The position numbers and the translations under genes were made by a program. Below are positions 1 to 7,661 of a stretch of DNA of 64,000 nucleotides, piece after piece. Source of the stretch: Sporobacter sp963663605 (GTDB lineage: Bacteria > Bacillota > Clostridia > Oscillospirales > Oscillospiraceae); contig CAXXVF010000002.1 of assembly GCA_963663605.2 (NCBI GenBank), positions 1,550,001 through 1,614,000 on the forward strand, read 5' to 3'. A model generated the notes under the pieces. It was not told the origin of the DNA. It saw nothing but the letters and a program-made list of their open reading frames with translations, and ran no database searches. How positions within the stretch are numbered: position 1 is the first letter of the stretch; each line of letters begins with the position of its first letter.

Positions 1-1
1 T

Positions 2-433
2 CTTGAATACCCGCTGCCTTTCCGCGAATTCCTTACATATATAAATTACATGGACAGCAACATCAAAACAGGACTGCGGCGCATGGAAGCGCAGGTTGAC
101 AATCCCTATTTCAGCCAGTGGGCGGACGCGCTTGTTATGTCGCAGGACGACCGGAACTTGAAGTACGCCGCCGCGTCGGTGGTGGAGGCGATGAATGATG
201 TATATGAGGTGCAGCGGGAATCAGAAACCGCCATGTTCTCTATCTGGCGGGAGTATTTCACCCTGCTTATACTTATTTTTTCCATGCCGCTTATCTTCCG
301 TATGCTGATGAATCCCGCTTACACGATCCTTGTTACCTCGCCCATCGGCAAAATTATGATGTTACTCCTTTTGGCGGCGGTAGTGTTTTCGGTTGTTAAG
401 GCGATGAAGCTGAACAAACCCCTGCTGATGTGA
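2..433 (+). CDS. TadB-like pilus assembly membrane protein (5' end outside window)
   Basis: The reading frame is open from the window edge, so this is the C-terminal part of a longer protein; the ATG at 50 is internal. The visible part has a soluble stretch with the pattern ARQ/DNPYFSQWADAL, followed by two hydrophobic segments near the C-terminus. This is the layout of the type II secretion F domain (GspF/TadB family), an inner-membrane platform protein that works with the TadA ATPase in Flp/Tad pilus assembly. A second F-like protein, pilin-like genes and a prepilin peptidase follow at once on the same strand, which supports the assignment. The gap to the next gene is 12 bases, so they are co-transcribed. 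The family is inferred from layout and context as much as from residues. Confidence 0.65.
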   Translation, partial: LEYPLPFREFLTYINYMDSNIKTGLRRMEAQVDNPYFSQWADALVMSQDDRNLKYAAASVVEAMNDVYEVQRESETAMFSIWREYFTLLILIFSMPLIFRMLMNPAYTILVTSPIGKIMMLLLLAAVVFSVVKAMKLNKPLLM

Positions 434-445
434 CGGGGGGCCAAA

Positions 446-1264
446 ATGAATATTGTATTATCACTTGCAGTCGTGGCAGCGCTCATTTTTTCCGGTGGAA
501 TGTATTTATTTTCGGCGGCTGCAAGAGGACCCTCGCTTGTTGGTAGAAAAACGATGATAAAGCTTACAAAGCCGGGGAAAAAGAAAACCGATACGCTTGA
601 AATTGCCGCCGAAAAACTAAGGGGCATACTTCGAAAATTGAAGCTGCCCCATGTAAAGGTATCGAAAAAGCTCTTAATCATCATAATCGGCGTACTGCTG
701 GCTCTAATGTGCTTTGCGGTGCGCTTTTACTTTGGGGCGCTGTCAGCTATCGGGCTTGCCGCTTTCGGGCTGATGCAAAACCAACAAGCGCAGGATAAGG
801 AGAACAAAGAGCGCGAGCGTGTAGTCTCCCGCGAGCTGACGCAGTTTACACGGACACTTGTTTTAAATCTTAAGACAAACCGCGATTTATACAGCGCAAT
901 CGCCGGATACAGAAAAATAGCGGGCGCGGAGCTTGGAAGGGAGATTAATATTCTCCTTGCGGAAATGCAGGCGGGCAATGTCCAGGCGGCGCTACTCCAC
1001 TTTGAAGAAAGAATCGGAACGCCGGAGGCCTTCAGGCTCTGCGGCGCGCTCCGTGACATGTCGATGGGAATCGACCAAACCGCGACGCTGACCTATATAG
1101 CCAGAGACATGGCGCAAAAGGAAAAGGAAGCGATCAAAAAAGACCTCTCCCTGCGCCCGTCAAAGATGCGAAAGACCTTTATCCCCGCGGTCGGTGTTTG
1201 TGTCGCCATTATCATATATGTCCTCGTATCATACGTTATCGATAACTTCCAAAATCTATTTTAA
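446..1264 (+). CDS. TadC-like type II secretion F-domain protein
   Basis: 272 residues. It starts with an N-terminal hydrophobic helix, then a basic linker (KPGKKK), a double membrane segment near residues 73-105, a cytoplasmic helical region (residues 115-240) and a C-terminal membrane helix. This is the TadC pattern, the second platform protein of Tad pilus machines. The start at 446 has an upstream GACGGGGGG purine run as ribosome site. It sits between the TadB-like gene and a pilin-like gene in the same transcription unit. The role in pilus fibre extrusion is inferred from family and neighbours. Confidence 0.6.
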   Translation: MNIVLSLAVVAALIFSGGMYLFSAAARGPSLVGRKTMIKLTKPGKKKTDTLEIAAEKLRGILRKLKLPHVKVSKKLLIIIIGVLLALMCFAVRFYFGALSAIGLAAFGLMQNQQAQDKENKERERVVSRELTQFTRTLVLNLKTNRDLYSAIAGYRKIAGAELGREINILLAEMQAGNVQAALLHFEERIGTPEAFRLCGALRDMSMGIDQTATLTYIARDMAQKEKEAIKKDLSLRPSKMRKTFIPAVGVCVAIIIYVLVSYVIDNFQNLF

Positions 1265-1281
1265 AAAGGAGAGCGAAAGAC

Positions 1282-1509
1282 ATGAAAAAAATCGCAAACG
1301 CAATCAGAACAAAGGCAAGAGGCCTGGCAAACAGAGCCTCGGAACTTATGCTCGACAGGCGCGGAGAGTTGGCGACGAATACCATAGGGTCGATCATAAT
1401 CGCCGTTGTTATAGTCGGCCTGCTCATCGTGGCAATCAACAGCTTTTTCCCGGGCTTCTTTACCAACATGTTTAACAATATGTCGGACAAGCTCAACGCT
1501 AACTGGTAA
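1282..1509 (+). CDS. Flp pilin-like small membrane protein (DUF6133-type)
   Basis: 75 residues: a basic N-terminus, the motif LDRRGE just before one long hydrophobic helix (residues 36-55), then a short amphipathic tail. A charged Gly-Glu step immediately ahead of a hydrophobic helix resembles type IV/Flp prepilin cleavage sites. The prepilin peptidase gene lies 0.9 kb downstream. Small proteins of this shape, named DUF6133, are common in clostridial conjugative elements. AAAAAGGAGAG lies 10 bases before the ATG. It is the likely major pilin of this module. Confidence 0.55.
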   Translation: MKKIANAIRTKARGLANRASELMLDRRGELATNTIGSIIIAVVIVGLLIVAINSFFPGFFTNMFNNMSDKLNANW

Positions 1510-1521
1510 GGAGGTAGCGGC

Positions 1522-1962
1522 ATGGCGGTTTTGAGTAAAACAAAAAGGCTCCTGCGGGATAAAAAAGGCGATGAGGCGGTATCCTTTCTGCTTACGACCG
1601 CCGTGCTCGTGCTGATTTTTGCGACGCTTGTAAGCTGCATGATTTACGTTATGCAGTATTACAATGCGTCTTATGTCTGCCGCAGAGTGGTACGAAACAT
1701 TGAAATCGCGGGCGAGTACATTGAAGCGGACGCGATGAGCGTAATAAATCAACTGCAAAACGATGATTTAGAGGACATAACACTCAGCGTGGATGCGGCG
1801 TATGTCAGCGGCAGAAAAATCCAACTCAGAGAGAGCTTTAACGCAACCCTGACGGCAAGCTACAAGATTAAGATTTTGCAGATTAGCGAAACCCCCATAG
1901 AAATATCCCTGCCAATCGAGGTGAAAATCAGGGGCATGAGCGAGGTGTACTGGCGTGAGTAA
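1522..1962 (+). CDS. TadE-like pseudopilin (DUF4320-like)
   Basis: 146 residues: basic N-terminus, a GDEAVSF segment, one hydrophobic helix (about residues 22-44), then an extracellular domain rich in beta pattern. This is the TadE/DUF4320 arrangement, a minor pseudopilin processed by the prepilin peptidase. GGAGGTAGCGGC precedes the ATG. The end overlaps the next gene by 8 bases, implying translational coupling. Called from topology and operon position. Confidence 0.55.
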   Translation: MAVLSKTKRLLRDKKGDEAVSFLLTTAVLVLIFATLVSCMIYVMQYYNASYVCRRVVRNIEIAGEYIEADAMSVINQLQNDDLEDITLSVDAAYVSGRKIQLRESFNATLTASYKIKILQISETPIEISLPIEVKIRGMSEVYWRE

Positions 1963-2386
1963 AAAACCATTTTCAGACAGGCGCGGCAGCATATCCATCA
2001 CCTTTATAGGGCTTGTTTTCTTCCTCATAGTCCTTGCCTTTTTCATCATGGAGATGGGTGCGGCTTATGAGAACTACTATGACGCGGAAACAATACTGCA
2101 ACGCGCCTGCAACAGCGCGGTCGAGGCCAACATACTCGACGAATACCGCGCCGACAATATCCTGCGCATTGACACAGACGGCGCGAGAGCGGACTTCCGC
2201 GGCTATCTTGAAAGCGACATGCCCGGCAAGTACACCGTGACCATTACCTCGCTCGAAGCGGCGGCGACGCCGCCCAACCTGACCGCAACCGGAACGGTGA
2301 CCTTCTCGACGGTCTTTACGCAGTTTGCCTTTGATGACGTGACCTTTGAGTTTAAGGTGTCGGCGACGAATTACAAGGTAGAATGA
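1955..2386 (+). CDS. TadE/TadF-like pseudopilin
   Basis: 143 residues starting at GTG 1955, inside the previous gene. The N-terminus has DRRGSISITF followed by a hydrophobic helix (residues 14-34) and the AYENYYDAETILQRA region typical of TadE/TadF. The rest is an extracellular domain. It probably pairs with the upstream TadE-like protein as a minor pilus component. A one-base gap separates it from the prepilin peptidase gene, so the operon is tight. Confidence 0.5.
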   Translation: MSKKPFSDRRGSISITFIGLVFFLIVLAFFIMEMGAAYENYYDAETILQRACNSAVEANILDEYRADNILRIDTDGARADFRGYLESDMPGKYTVTITSLEAAATPPNLTATGTVTFSTVFTQFAFDDVTFEFKVSATNYKVE

Positions 2387-2387
2387 C

Positions 2388-2801
2388 ATGGAGTATATTA
2401 AGCTGTTACTGATTGCCGCCGCGCTAATATACGGCGGCATCATTGATTACAGAAAGCGCGAGATACCTGATCTCGTTCATGTTGTTCTGCTTATCGTCGG
2501 CACCTTTTTTGACTTTTCCCCGCTTTTGAGTTTAATTGGGTTAGTCGTCCCGGCAATACTGCTTATTTTGACTGCGAGAATCACAAGCACAGACCTGCCC
2601 GGCGGCGACTTCAAGCTGCTGTGCGCATTAGGGTACGCACTCGGGCTTGCGCAATTGGCGATTATCGTCATACTTGCCGTTACCGGCGCGACAGTGTATG
2701 GTTTTATAAAACGAAAGCCGATAAAACGCAGCATTCCGCTTTGCGCTTACGTTGCCCCGGCGTACATCGTGCTGAATGCCGCCGCAATCACGTTAGGTTA
2801 G
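2388..2801 (+). CDS. A24-family prepilin peptidase (TadV/CpaA-like)
   Basis: 137 residues, nearly all membrane helices. Two aspartates sit where the A24 aspartic prepilin peptidases need them: the first in IDYRKREIPD (about residue 20), the second in LPGGDFKLL (about residue 71), matching the family GxGD signature as GGD. The protein is short, like the stand-alone TadV/CpaA enzymes that lack the methylase domain. It would cleave the pilin-like proteins encoded just upstream at the cytoplasmic membrane face. Confidence 0.75.
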   Translation: MEYIKLLLIAAALIYGGIIDYRKREIPDLVHVVLLIVGTFFDFSPLLSLIGLVVPAILLILTARITSTDLPGGDFKLLCALGYALGLAQLAIIVILAVTGATVYGFIKRKPIKRSIPLCAYVAPAYIVLNAAAITLG

Positions 2802-2824
2802 AAAAAATAAGGAGGAATTTGTTT

Positions 2825-3931
2825 ATGAAAAGAAAAGCTCCCGCCATCATTGCCATTGCCCTGTTGATATGCGCTACTTGCATGACAGGGGTAGCGGCCA
2901 AGGAGGTAACAGTCTCCACCATAATCGACGGCATAGAGGTTGAACGAACAGTAGATATCGGCTCAGACGAGCTTGCCGTTCGTGTAAACGGCGACCTTGT
3001 TGAGTTTCCCGACGCAAGACCATTTATAGACGATAACAGCCGCACTCTTATCCCCGTGCGTTTTGTTGCAGAAAGCATGGGAGCCGACGTGGATTGGGAT
3101 AATGAATCCCGAACAGCCATTATCGAACGCGATGATATTGCAATCCTCGTCCCCATCGGAAGTGACACAATCAGCGTAACCGAAAACGGCGTGACTGAAT
3201 ATGTCACAATGGACACGGAAGCCATCATCAGCGAAAGTCGGACTTATGTGCCGATACGCTTTGTCGCGGAATCCCTCGGCGCATGGGTTAGTTGGTCGGA
3301 TTTGTACTCAACTGTACAGATTTATGACGATGTGCTGACCCCCGAAGAAATTGACAGGCTTCATGCGTACTATGACATGACTTGGGAGGAGCATAAAAGC
3401 ACAATAGGTGAAGAAACCGACCTCACGGACGATAACATCGAGTTTTTAACTCCCAAAATCATGTTTTTTACAGGTACATACGGTTTTGAAAACGCCCTCG
3501 AATATAAGCTCCGTTATCCTAACGGTTATGATGCAACCGCAAACGGAAAAGCACCTACAGCCTACACCGGCTTAACGTCGGGCAACACCTTTAATTATGG
3601 TACTCAGCCCGACACGGACTTTGCAAAGCTGATACTTTCGGAAGCATATGGTGTTGTTGATGAACTTAACAGTCATGGTAAAGCTACTGTCACCCTGAAA
3701 ACCGACCTGTCTTGTGTATATGAATCCAGACACGGAAGCGGTGCGGGAACGTATGTTCGCGGTATACTGACTGTGGAAATTCCCAAAAATGCCGATATTT
3801 CGTGGCTTAAAGAAAACTACGATTTTATTGACAATCCGCAATCCGGCGAAACGCGAGAGATTGACGTTGAGATATACGTCAACACATATACCGAAACGGT
3901 TTACTGGAGCGAAATGCTCGCATTAAACTAA
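2825..3931 (+). CDS. Secreted protein with copper-amine-oxidase-like N-terminal (stalk) domain
   Basis: 368 residues. The ATG at 2825 is chosen because GGAGGAATTTGTTT precedes it and the protein then opens with a clear signal peptide (MKRKAP then a hydrophobic stretch ending near AAKE). Residues 40-165 contain two copies of the pattern TLIPVRFVAESMGA / TYVPIRFVAESLGA, the hallmark of the copper amine oxidase N-terminal domain found in many clostridial secreted proteins. The C-terminal half is not recognised. It is probably an envelope-associated partner of the pilus module. Confidence 0.7.
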   Translation: MKRKAPAIIAIALLICATCMTGVAAKEVTVSTIIDGIEVERTVDIGSDELAVRVNGDLVEFPDARPFIDDNSRTLIPVRFVAESMGADVDWDNESRTAIIERDDIAILVPIGSDTISVTENGVTEYVTMDTEAIISESRTYVPIRFVAESLGAWVSWSDLYSTVQIYDDVLTPEEIDRLHAYYDMTWEEHKSTIGEETDLTDDNIEFLTPKIMFFTGTYGFENALEYKLRYPNGYDATANGKAPTAYTGLTSGNTFNYGTQPDTDFAKLILSEAYGVVDELNSHGKATVTLKTDLSCVYESRHGSGAGTYVRGILTVEIPKNADISWLKENYDFIDNPQSGETREIDVEIYVNTYTETVYWSEMLALN

Positions 3932-3949
3932 GGAAAGGAACACAATCAT

Positions 3950-4942
3950 ATGAAAAAAAGAATAAGGCAAATTGTCAGCGTAATGCTGATGATAGTCATG
4001 GTCAGCGGCTTGTGCATTTCAGCACAGGCCGTTGTTTCTGATTATGACTCTGAATATTTATCATCAAGTCAGCAGGAAAATATACAAAAGTATACCGACT
4101 TATGGAATCTTGCCGACCAGATTGGCAGTCAGGCGCTTAAAGATTATGCCCACGCTCAAGCTGAAGCAGAACGCGCGACGGCAAGCTATTCGGGCGGTGC
4201 TGACGGCAGCGAGTACATACCCTTGGACAATGACAGCTCTGGCAGTTCAGGCGGCTCAAGCGGCGGTGGTTCCGATGGCGGGTATTACTACACCCCTACC
4301 TATTATACCATCACTTCATCAGCGGGTACGGGCGGCACTATAAGTCCTAGCGGCTCCGCGTCGGTTACTTCCGGCAGCAGCAAATCGTATACCATAACCG
4401 CCAACACGGGCTATATAATCTCAAACGTGGTAGTGGACGGCCTCTCCAAAGGCGCTGTTTCTAGTTACACCTTCAGCAACGTCACCTCCGCGCATAGCAT
4501 TTCAGTAACCTTCGCCTCCAAAGCCTCCATGGACGCTGGAGCGGTGACACTCGGCGATGGCGGCTCCGGAACCATGAGTGGCGGCGTTACCAAGGCGGGC
4601 TATGGCGTTACCGCAAACCTTTCCGTAAGTTCGCAGCACGTCAGCGGTATGACGGTAACGGCACAGTACAATTTCGGTTTGGGCTCTAAAACCGTATCGC
4701 TTCAAGACGTCGGCGGCACATGGCAGTTTCCTGTCAATTCCGCCAGCACGACTGGCGCAAGAAAAATCTATATCCCCGTCGATACGGCAGACGGCACATA
4801 TACAATCACATTCACGATTAAGGCATTAGATCCGCAAGCCACGGCGCTCACGGGCAGTAACGTGTATCTCACACAGACCCGCCCGGCGACAGTAACAGTT
4901 AGCGGCGTCATGTACGACGACGATTTCACCGCCGACTGGTAA
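3950..4942 (+). CDS. Secreted InlB-B-repeat-type protein with Ser/Gly-rich linker
   Basis: 330 residues. A signal peptide ends near AQA (residue 26). A helical segment follows, then a Ser/Gly linker (residues 80-110), then a segment with the pattern of divergent InlB B-repeats (GTGGTISPSGSASVTSGSS through SYTFSNVTSAHSISVTF, residues 120-180), then a beta-rich C-terminal domain ending DDDFTADW. It is probably a surface protein of the pilus module. The last 111 bases are repeated at 10826-10936, so a second broken copy of this gene's end lies across the inserted block. Confidence 0.6.
   Translation: MKKRIRQIVSVMLMIVMVSGLCISAQAVVSDYDSEYLSSSQQENIQKYTDLWNLADQIGSQALKDYAHAQAEAERATASYSGGADGSEYIPLDNDSSGSSGGSSGGGSDGGYYYTPTYYTITSSAGTGGTISPSGSASVTSGSSKSYTITANTGYIISNVVVDGLSKGAVSSYTFSNVTSAHSISVTFASKASMDAGAVTLGDGGSGTMSGGVTKAGYGVTANLSVSSQHVSGMTVTAQYNFGLGSKTVSLQDVGGTWQFPVNSASTTGARKIYIPVDTADGTYTITFTIKALDPQATALTGSNVYLTQTRPATVTVSGVMYDDDFTADW
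4832..4942 (+). repeat. 111-bp direct repeat, left copy
   Basis: Begins CCGCAAGCCACGG and runs to the stop codon of the secreted protein gene. The right copy is at 10826-10936, the same length with only a few substitutions (for example GCCGAC versus TCAGAT just before TGGTAA). The two copies bracket 5.9 kb of inserted and broken genes. Confidence 0.9.
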
Positions 4943-4950
4943 TAGCACAT

Positions 4951-4985
4951 AGCAAAGCGGCAGGAACAATTCCTGTCGCTTTGCT
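4951..4985 (+). terminator. Hairpin after the pilus/secreted-protein operon
   Basis: AGCAAAGCGGCAGGA pairs with TCCTGTCGCTTTGCT around a five-base loop, 8 bases after the stop codon. There is no long T run, so this is a terminator or RNA-stabilising hairpin. Confidence 0.5.
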
Positions 4986-5113
4986 TAGCGGCGTCTTTGG
5001 CATTAATCACCGCTGTTTTTCACTTCTACTATAATACATTCATAGCTCGAATCTAGAATCGCTTTCGGAGTTTGAGCATGTTTAAACTCCTGTAATTATC
5101 AGTCATTATTCGC

Positions 5114-5260
5114 CTATTTTTTATAGTCAAATTCCAAATTCCTAACACCTTCACCAATGTATAAATGTAACCCTTCATCATCACATAAATTGTTTATTAC
5201 CTGAACAAACTGCTCTTTCGTACCAAATTCTATACTTTTAGTTTTTGGGAGGTGGTACAT
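5114..5260 (-). CDS. Small ORF of unknown function, probably a fragment
   Basis: The minus strand reads 48 residues starting MYHLPKTKSIEFGTKEQF and ending NLEFDYKK. Composition is protein-like, but there is no ribosome site ahead of the ATG at 5260. The start abuts a helicase-gene fragment at 5269, so this may be the surviving end of a gene cut by the rearrangement. I do not recognise the family. Confidence 0.3.
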   Translation of the reverse strand: MYHLPKTKSIEFGTKEQFVQVINNLCDDEGLHLYIGEGVRNLEFDYKK

Positions 5261-5268
5261 TGATATTA

Positions 5269-5391
5269 AGCACCGCCGAGCACATTAAGCATCTGAAATA
5301 CTCATACGGCACAAACGGCTTTGGCAATGGTGTATTTGACGTGTGGCGTGACGGTAAGGGTGTGTGCATCAAGAAAGCGCCGTTCAAAGTT
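5269..5391 (+). pseudogene. Fragment of a methylase/helicase gene
   Basis: Translates to a stretch with HLKYSYGTNGFG and VFDVWRDGKGV that closely matches the giant methylase-helicase gene at about 14329-14446 (HLKYSYGTSGFG, VFDVWRDGKGV). The DNA also matches, with scattered substitutions. Nothing of that gene continues on either side, so this is a relic of a second, diverged element or of a rearranged copy. Confidence 0.8.
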
Positions 5392-5554
5392 GACCGAACA
5401 AGGGAAAGTGGCAGATGAAAACCTGCTGAATCTTTCGTAAAGTAATTCTCCAACCAACCCTTTGATAGCACTCATGAGCAGCGCGCCATACATTAAATAG
5501 TGGCTTAAATCATACTAGCCATATGAAGGATAATAAATGTGAAAGAAAAACCTG

Positions 5555-5583
5555 TTGACAGAACCTGCTGAAATAGATACAAT
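5555..5583 (+). promoter_or_regulatory. Sigma-A type promoter for the Mn riboswitch transcript
   Basis: TTGACA at 5555-5560 and TACAAT at 5578-5583 with a 17-base spacer. A transcript would start near 5590, just at the beginning of the riboswitch. Confidence 0.75.
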
Positions 5584-5591
5584 AAGCATAT

Positions 5592-5706
5592 TCATGAGGG
5601 AGTAGTTGGCGTATTTTACGTTGTAAGTCAACATACCGACCGATAAAAGGTCTGGCTTGCATTAAACAACAAGACTCGTGTACGGCATATGCTGTACCTG
5701 AGTCTG
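5592..5706 (+). ncRNA. yybP-ykoY (Mn2+) riboswitch
   Basis: The segment carries GAGGGAGTAG, then GTCAACATACC, then the small stem GACC/GGTC and TGGCTTGC...CAAGACTCG. These are the ordered signatures of the yybP-ykoY manganese riboswitch aptamer. It lies between a strong promoter and an intrinsic terminator, directly upstream of an mntP remnant, the classic target gene. Boundaries are approximate; a covariance-model scan was not possible here. Confidence 0.7.
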
Positions 5707-5722
5707 TTATAAAGACTTCACG

Positions 5723-5754
5723 ATCAGGTGCCGTATATGGCACCTGATTTTTTT
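5723..5754 (+). terminator. Intrinsic terminator, riboswitch expression platform
   Basis: ATCAGGTGCC and GGCACCTGAT form a 10-bp stem followed by a run of seven T. It sits between the aptamer and the mntP start, as expected for control by termination. Confidence 0.85.
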
Positions 5755-5765
5755 AAGAGTAAAAC

Positions 5766-5945
5766 ATGAGCTTGTTGGAATTATTATTGATTGCCACTGG
5801 ACTTTCTATGGATGTTTTTGCAGTATCTTTAGGAAAAGGCTTGAAAATGAATAAGCCGAACCTGAGAAACTCGGTTGTTATTGATCTGCTTTTTGGAGGA
5901 TTTCAGGCGATGATGCCGCTTTTAGCTTTTAGGGAAACAATTTGA
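5766..5945 (+). pseudogene. mntP: Truncated mntP (manganese efflux pump), 5' end only
   Basis: The ATG at 5766 opens a protein beginning MSLLELLLIATGLSMDVFAV, the conserved first helix of the MntP/YebN manganese exporter, and continues to about GGFQAMMPLL. Then the family match ends and a TGA follows at 5943. Full MntP is about 190 residues; only about 55 remain. The promoter and Mn riboswitch upstream look intact. The sequence after the break belongs to a histidinol-phosphatase gene, so two genes were joined by deletion. Confidence 0.8.
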
Positions 5946-6400
5946 GATGCGCCGAAGGGGCTGGATATCTGCTTGGGACTGGAATTGGGTGAATGCAACC
6001 ACGATGTTGAGCGGGCGAATGAAATCGCCTCGACATCGGAGCTTGATTGCTTTGATGTTATGGCTCACATCGGCTACACACGGCGATATATGACGAAAGC
6101 CGGATTCGACGTTGCCGTTGATCTCAGGCATTACGGCGATGAAATCGAAACGCTTCTCAGGATACTGATAATCAACGGCAAAAGTATTGAAATCAATTGT
6201 TCCGGATTGAGAAATACTTTACTGAATGAACCCATACCGTCAATATCCATTATTGTGCTTTATCGTGAGTTGGGAGTGAACATATAACGGTTGGCGGCGA
6301 TGCGCACAGAACGGCAGATGCATCCGATTTCATCGAAGAGGGATATGGGTTTCTCTGCCAGGCAGGATTTAAATATATCGCCACTTTAAAAAAAGGATAG
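5946..6400 (+). pseudogene. Broken histidinol-phosphatase (PHP domain, HisK-type)
   Basis: In the same frame as the mntP remnant after its TGA, the sequence reads GLDICLGLELGE, then DCFDVMAHIGYTRRY, then a frameshift near 6283-6290 (stop TAA), then VGGDAHR with DFIEEGYGFLCQAGFKYIA in another frame, ending at TAG 6398. These motifs (GLE.GE, HIGY..RY, GGDAHR) are those of PHP-domain histidinol phosphatases. The N-terminal HxH metal motif is missing. Both the missing 5' part and the internal frameshift show a non-functional gene. Confidence 0.75.
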
Positions 6401-6494
6401 TTGAATTCATACCACTATAAAGGAGAAATGGCAAAAGCTATTACAAAAAGTACTGACGTTAGGACGATCCCAATGGTTATGCTATTCTATTAAA

Positions 6495-6510
6495 TGTCTG
6501 ATAACAGACA
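6495..6510. promoter_or_regulatory. Palindrome TGTCTG-ATAA-CAGACA upstream of the cyclase gene
   Basis: Perfect 6-bp arms around four bases, 22 bases before the start codon of the cyclase-family gene. It could be an operator or an mRNA leader hairpin; no regulator is assigned. Confidence 0.4.
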
Positions 6511-6531
6511 AATATTAAGGAGGAAAAGAAT

Positions 6532-7434
6532 ATGGCTTATATGCCGCTGGACAAAGAAAGAATGTACCTCGATGACTCCAAGATGACTAAGATATATGAT
6601 TTGTCTCAGCCTTGGGGTGTAGACACTCCCCTGTGGCCTTTCCCCGGCGCTCGCCAGGATCTTGTTTTCCCTCGAGGCCAGTACCTAGGCCGCTTCCATA
6701 AGCGCACCGTGACCTACACCGGCACCCTGCACGCTGGCACTCACATAGACGCCCCCAACCACACTCTGCACGAGGAAGAGGTCGACCGTGAGCGCAACGG
6801 CTACACTCTGGCTGAGATCCATCTGGAGCGTTGTATCGGTTCTGGTGTCATAGTTGATATGCGCTATCTGCGCGATGAGTTCGAGGAAAAATGGAACGCC
6901 GCTGGGGGTGACCCTGCCAAGATGGGTATGATCTGGCATGAGATCAAGCCCGACGAATTTGATGCTGCCTGCAAGAAAGATGGACTGGAAGTCCGTGAAA
7001 ATGATTGGGTCATCATTAATACCGGGTTCCATCACTATTGGCGCAAAAACAACGACAAGTATTACAACTATTACCCCGGCGAGGGCCCCGATCTGGCCAA
7101 CTATCTGACCCAGGCCAAGCATATCAAGGGTATCGCTGGGACTTGGGGCGCGACCGACGCCCCACTGTGGCACATGCCGCTGAAGGAACAGATGCCCTGG
7201 CTGGACAAGGCCTATACCCAGGCTACCGGCCGCGATGCCGCCACGGACTTTCCCGACTACGAGCCAAGCCACCGTATCTATGCACAGGCTGGCGTCTGCG
7301 CTGTCGAGAACGTCGGCGGCGACGTCGACGAAGTCACCGGAAAGCGTATGATCATTGCGTCATTCCCCTTCCGCTGTGAAGTCGCCGATGGCGGCATGGT
7401 CCGTCTGGTTGCATGGGAGGAGGGCTCCTTCTGA
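6532..7434 (+). CDS. Cyclase-family metal-dependent hydrolase (kynurenine-formamidase-like)
   Basis: 300 residues. Contains the family signature HAGTHIDAPNH near residue 70 (HxGTHxDxPxH), whose histidines and aspartate bind the metal in the cyclase/kynurenine formamidase superfamily (PF04199). Later stretches WVIINTGFHHYW and KGIAGTWGATDAPLWHMP also fit larger members of the family. The substrate cannot be told. AAGGAGGAAAAGAAT precedes the ATG. Codon use is more GC-rich and C-ending than in the wrecked genes just upstream, suggesting a different origin. No clear partner gene is nearby. Confidence 0.8.
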   Translation: MAYMPLDKERMYLDDSKMTKIYDLSQPWGVDTPLWPFPGARQDLVFPRGQYLGRFHKRTVTYTGTLHAGTHIDAPNHTLHEEEVDRERNGYTLAEIHLERCIGSGVIVDMRYLRDEFEEKWNAAGGDPAKMGMIWHEIKPDEFDAACKKDGLEVRENDWVIINTGFHHYWRKNNDKYYNYYPGEGPDLANYLTQAKHIKGIAGTWGATDAPLWHMPLKEQMPWLDKAYTQATGRDAATDFPDYEPSHRIYAQAGVCAVENVGGDVDEVTGKRMIIASFPFRCEVADGGMVRLVAWEEGSF

Positions 7435-7448
7435 TCTGATTCTTTCAT

Positions 7449-7482
7449 CTGACATGGGACGCCTTCGGGCGCTCCATGTCAG
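7449..7482 (+). terminator. Hairpin after the cyclase gene
   Basis: CTGACATGG and CCATGTCAG pair 14 bases after the stop, with an inner GCGCC/GGGCGC-like pairing. There is no T run, so termination is likely but not certain. Confidence 0.5.
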
Positions 7483-7661
7483 GCTCATATTCAGGTCAAT
7501 GCCACATAGCGTTGTAATACGAGAATATGGATAAACAGATAACATTGTCCGCACGGATTATGAATTGTTTTATGTAAAAGCAAAGAAAAAGGAATTTCTA
7601 GCGCAGATCAAGCGGATCGTTCCAGAGGGCGAATATTATTCGACACGAAAGAGAGAAGCGT

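Noticed and set aside
6428..6493. 22-codon ORF MAKAITKSTDVRTIPMVMLF after AAAGGAGAA
   Set aside because: Very short, with ribosome site almost touching the ATG; could be the first codons of a lost permease but cannot be supported.
7551..7660. Protein-like stretch TDYELFYVKAKKKEF to RKREAYERKN before gpmA
   Set aside because: Looks like the tail of a gene but has no start, no stop before gpmA and no family that I can name; mentioned under gpmA only.
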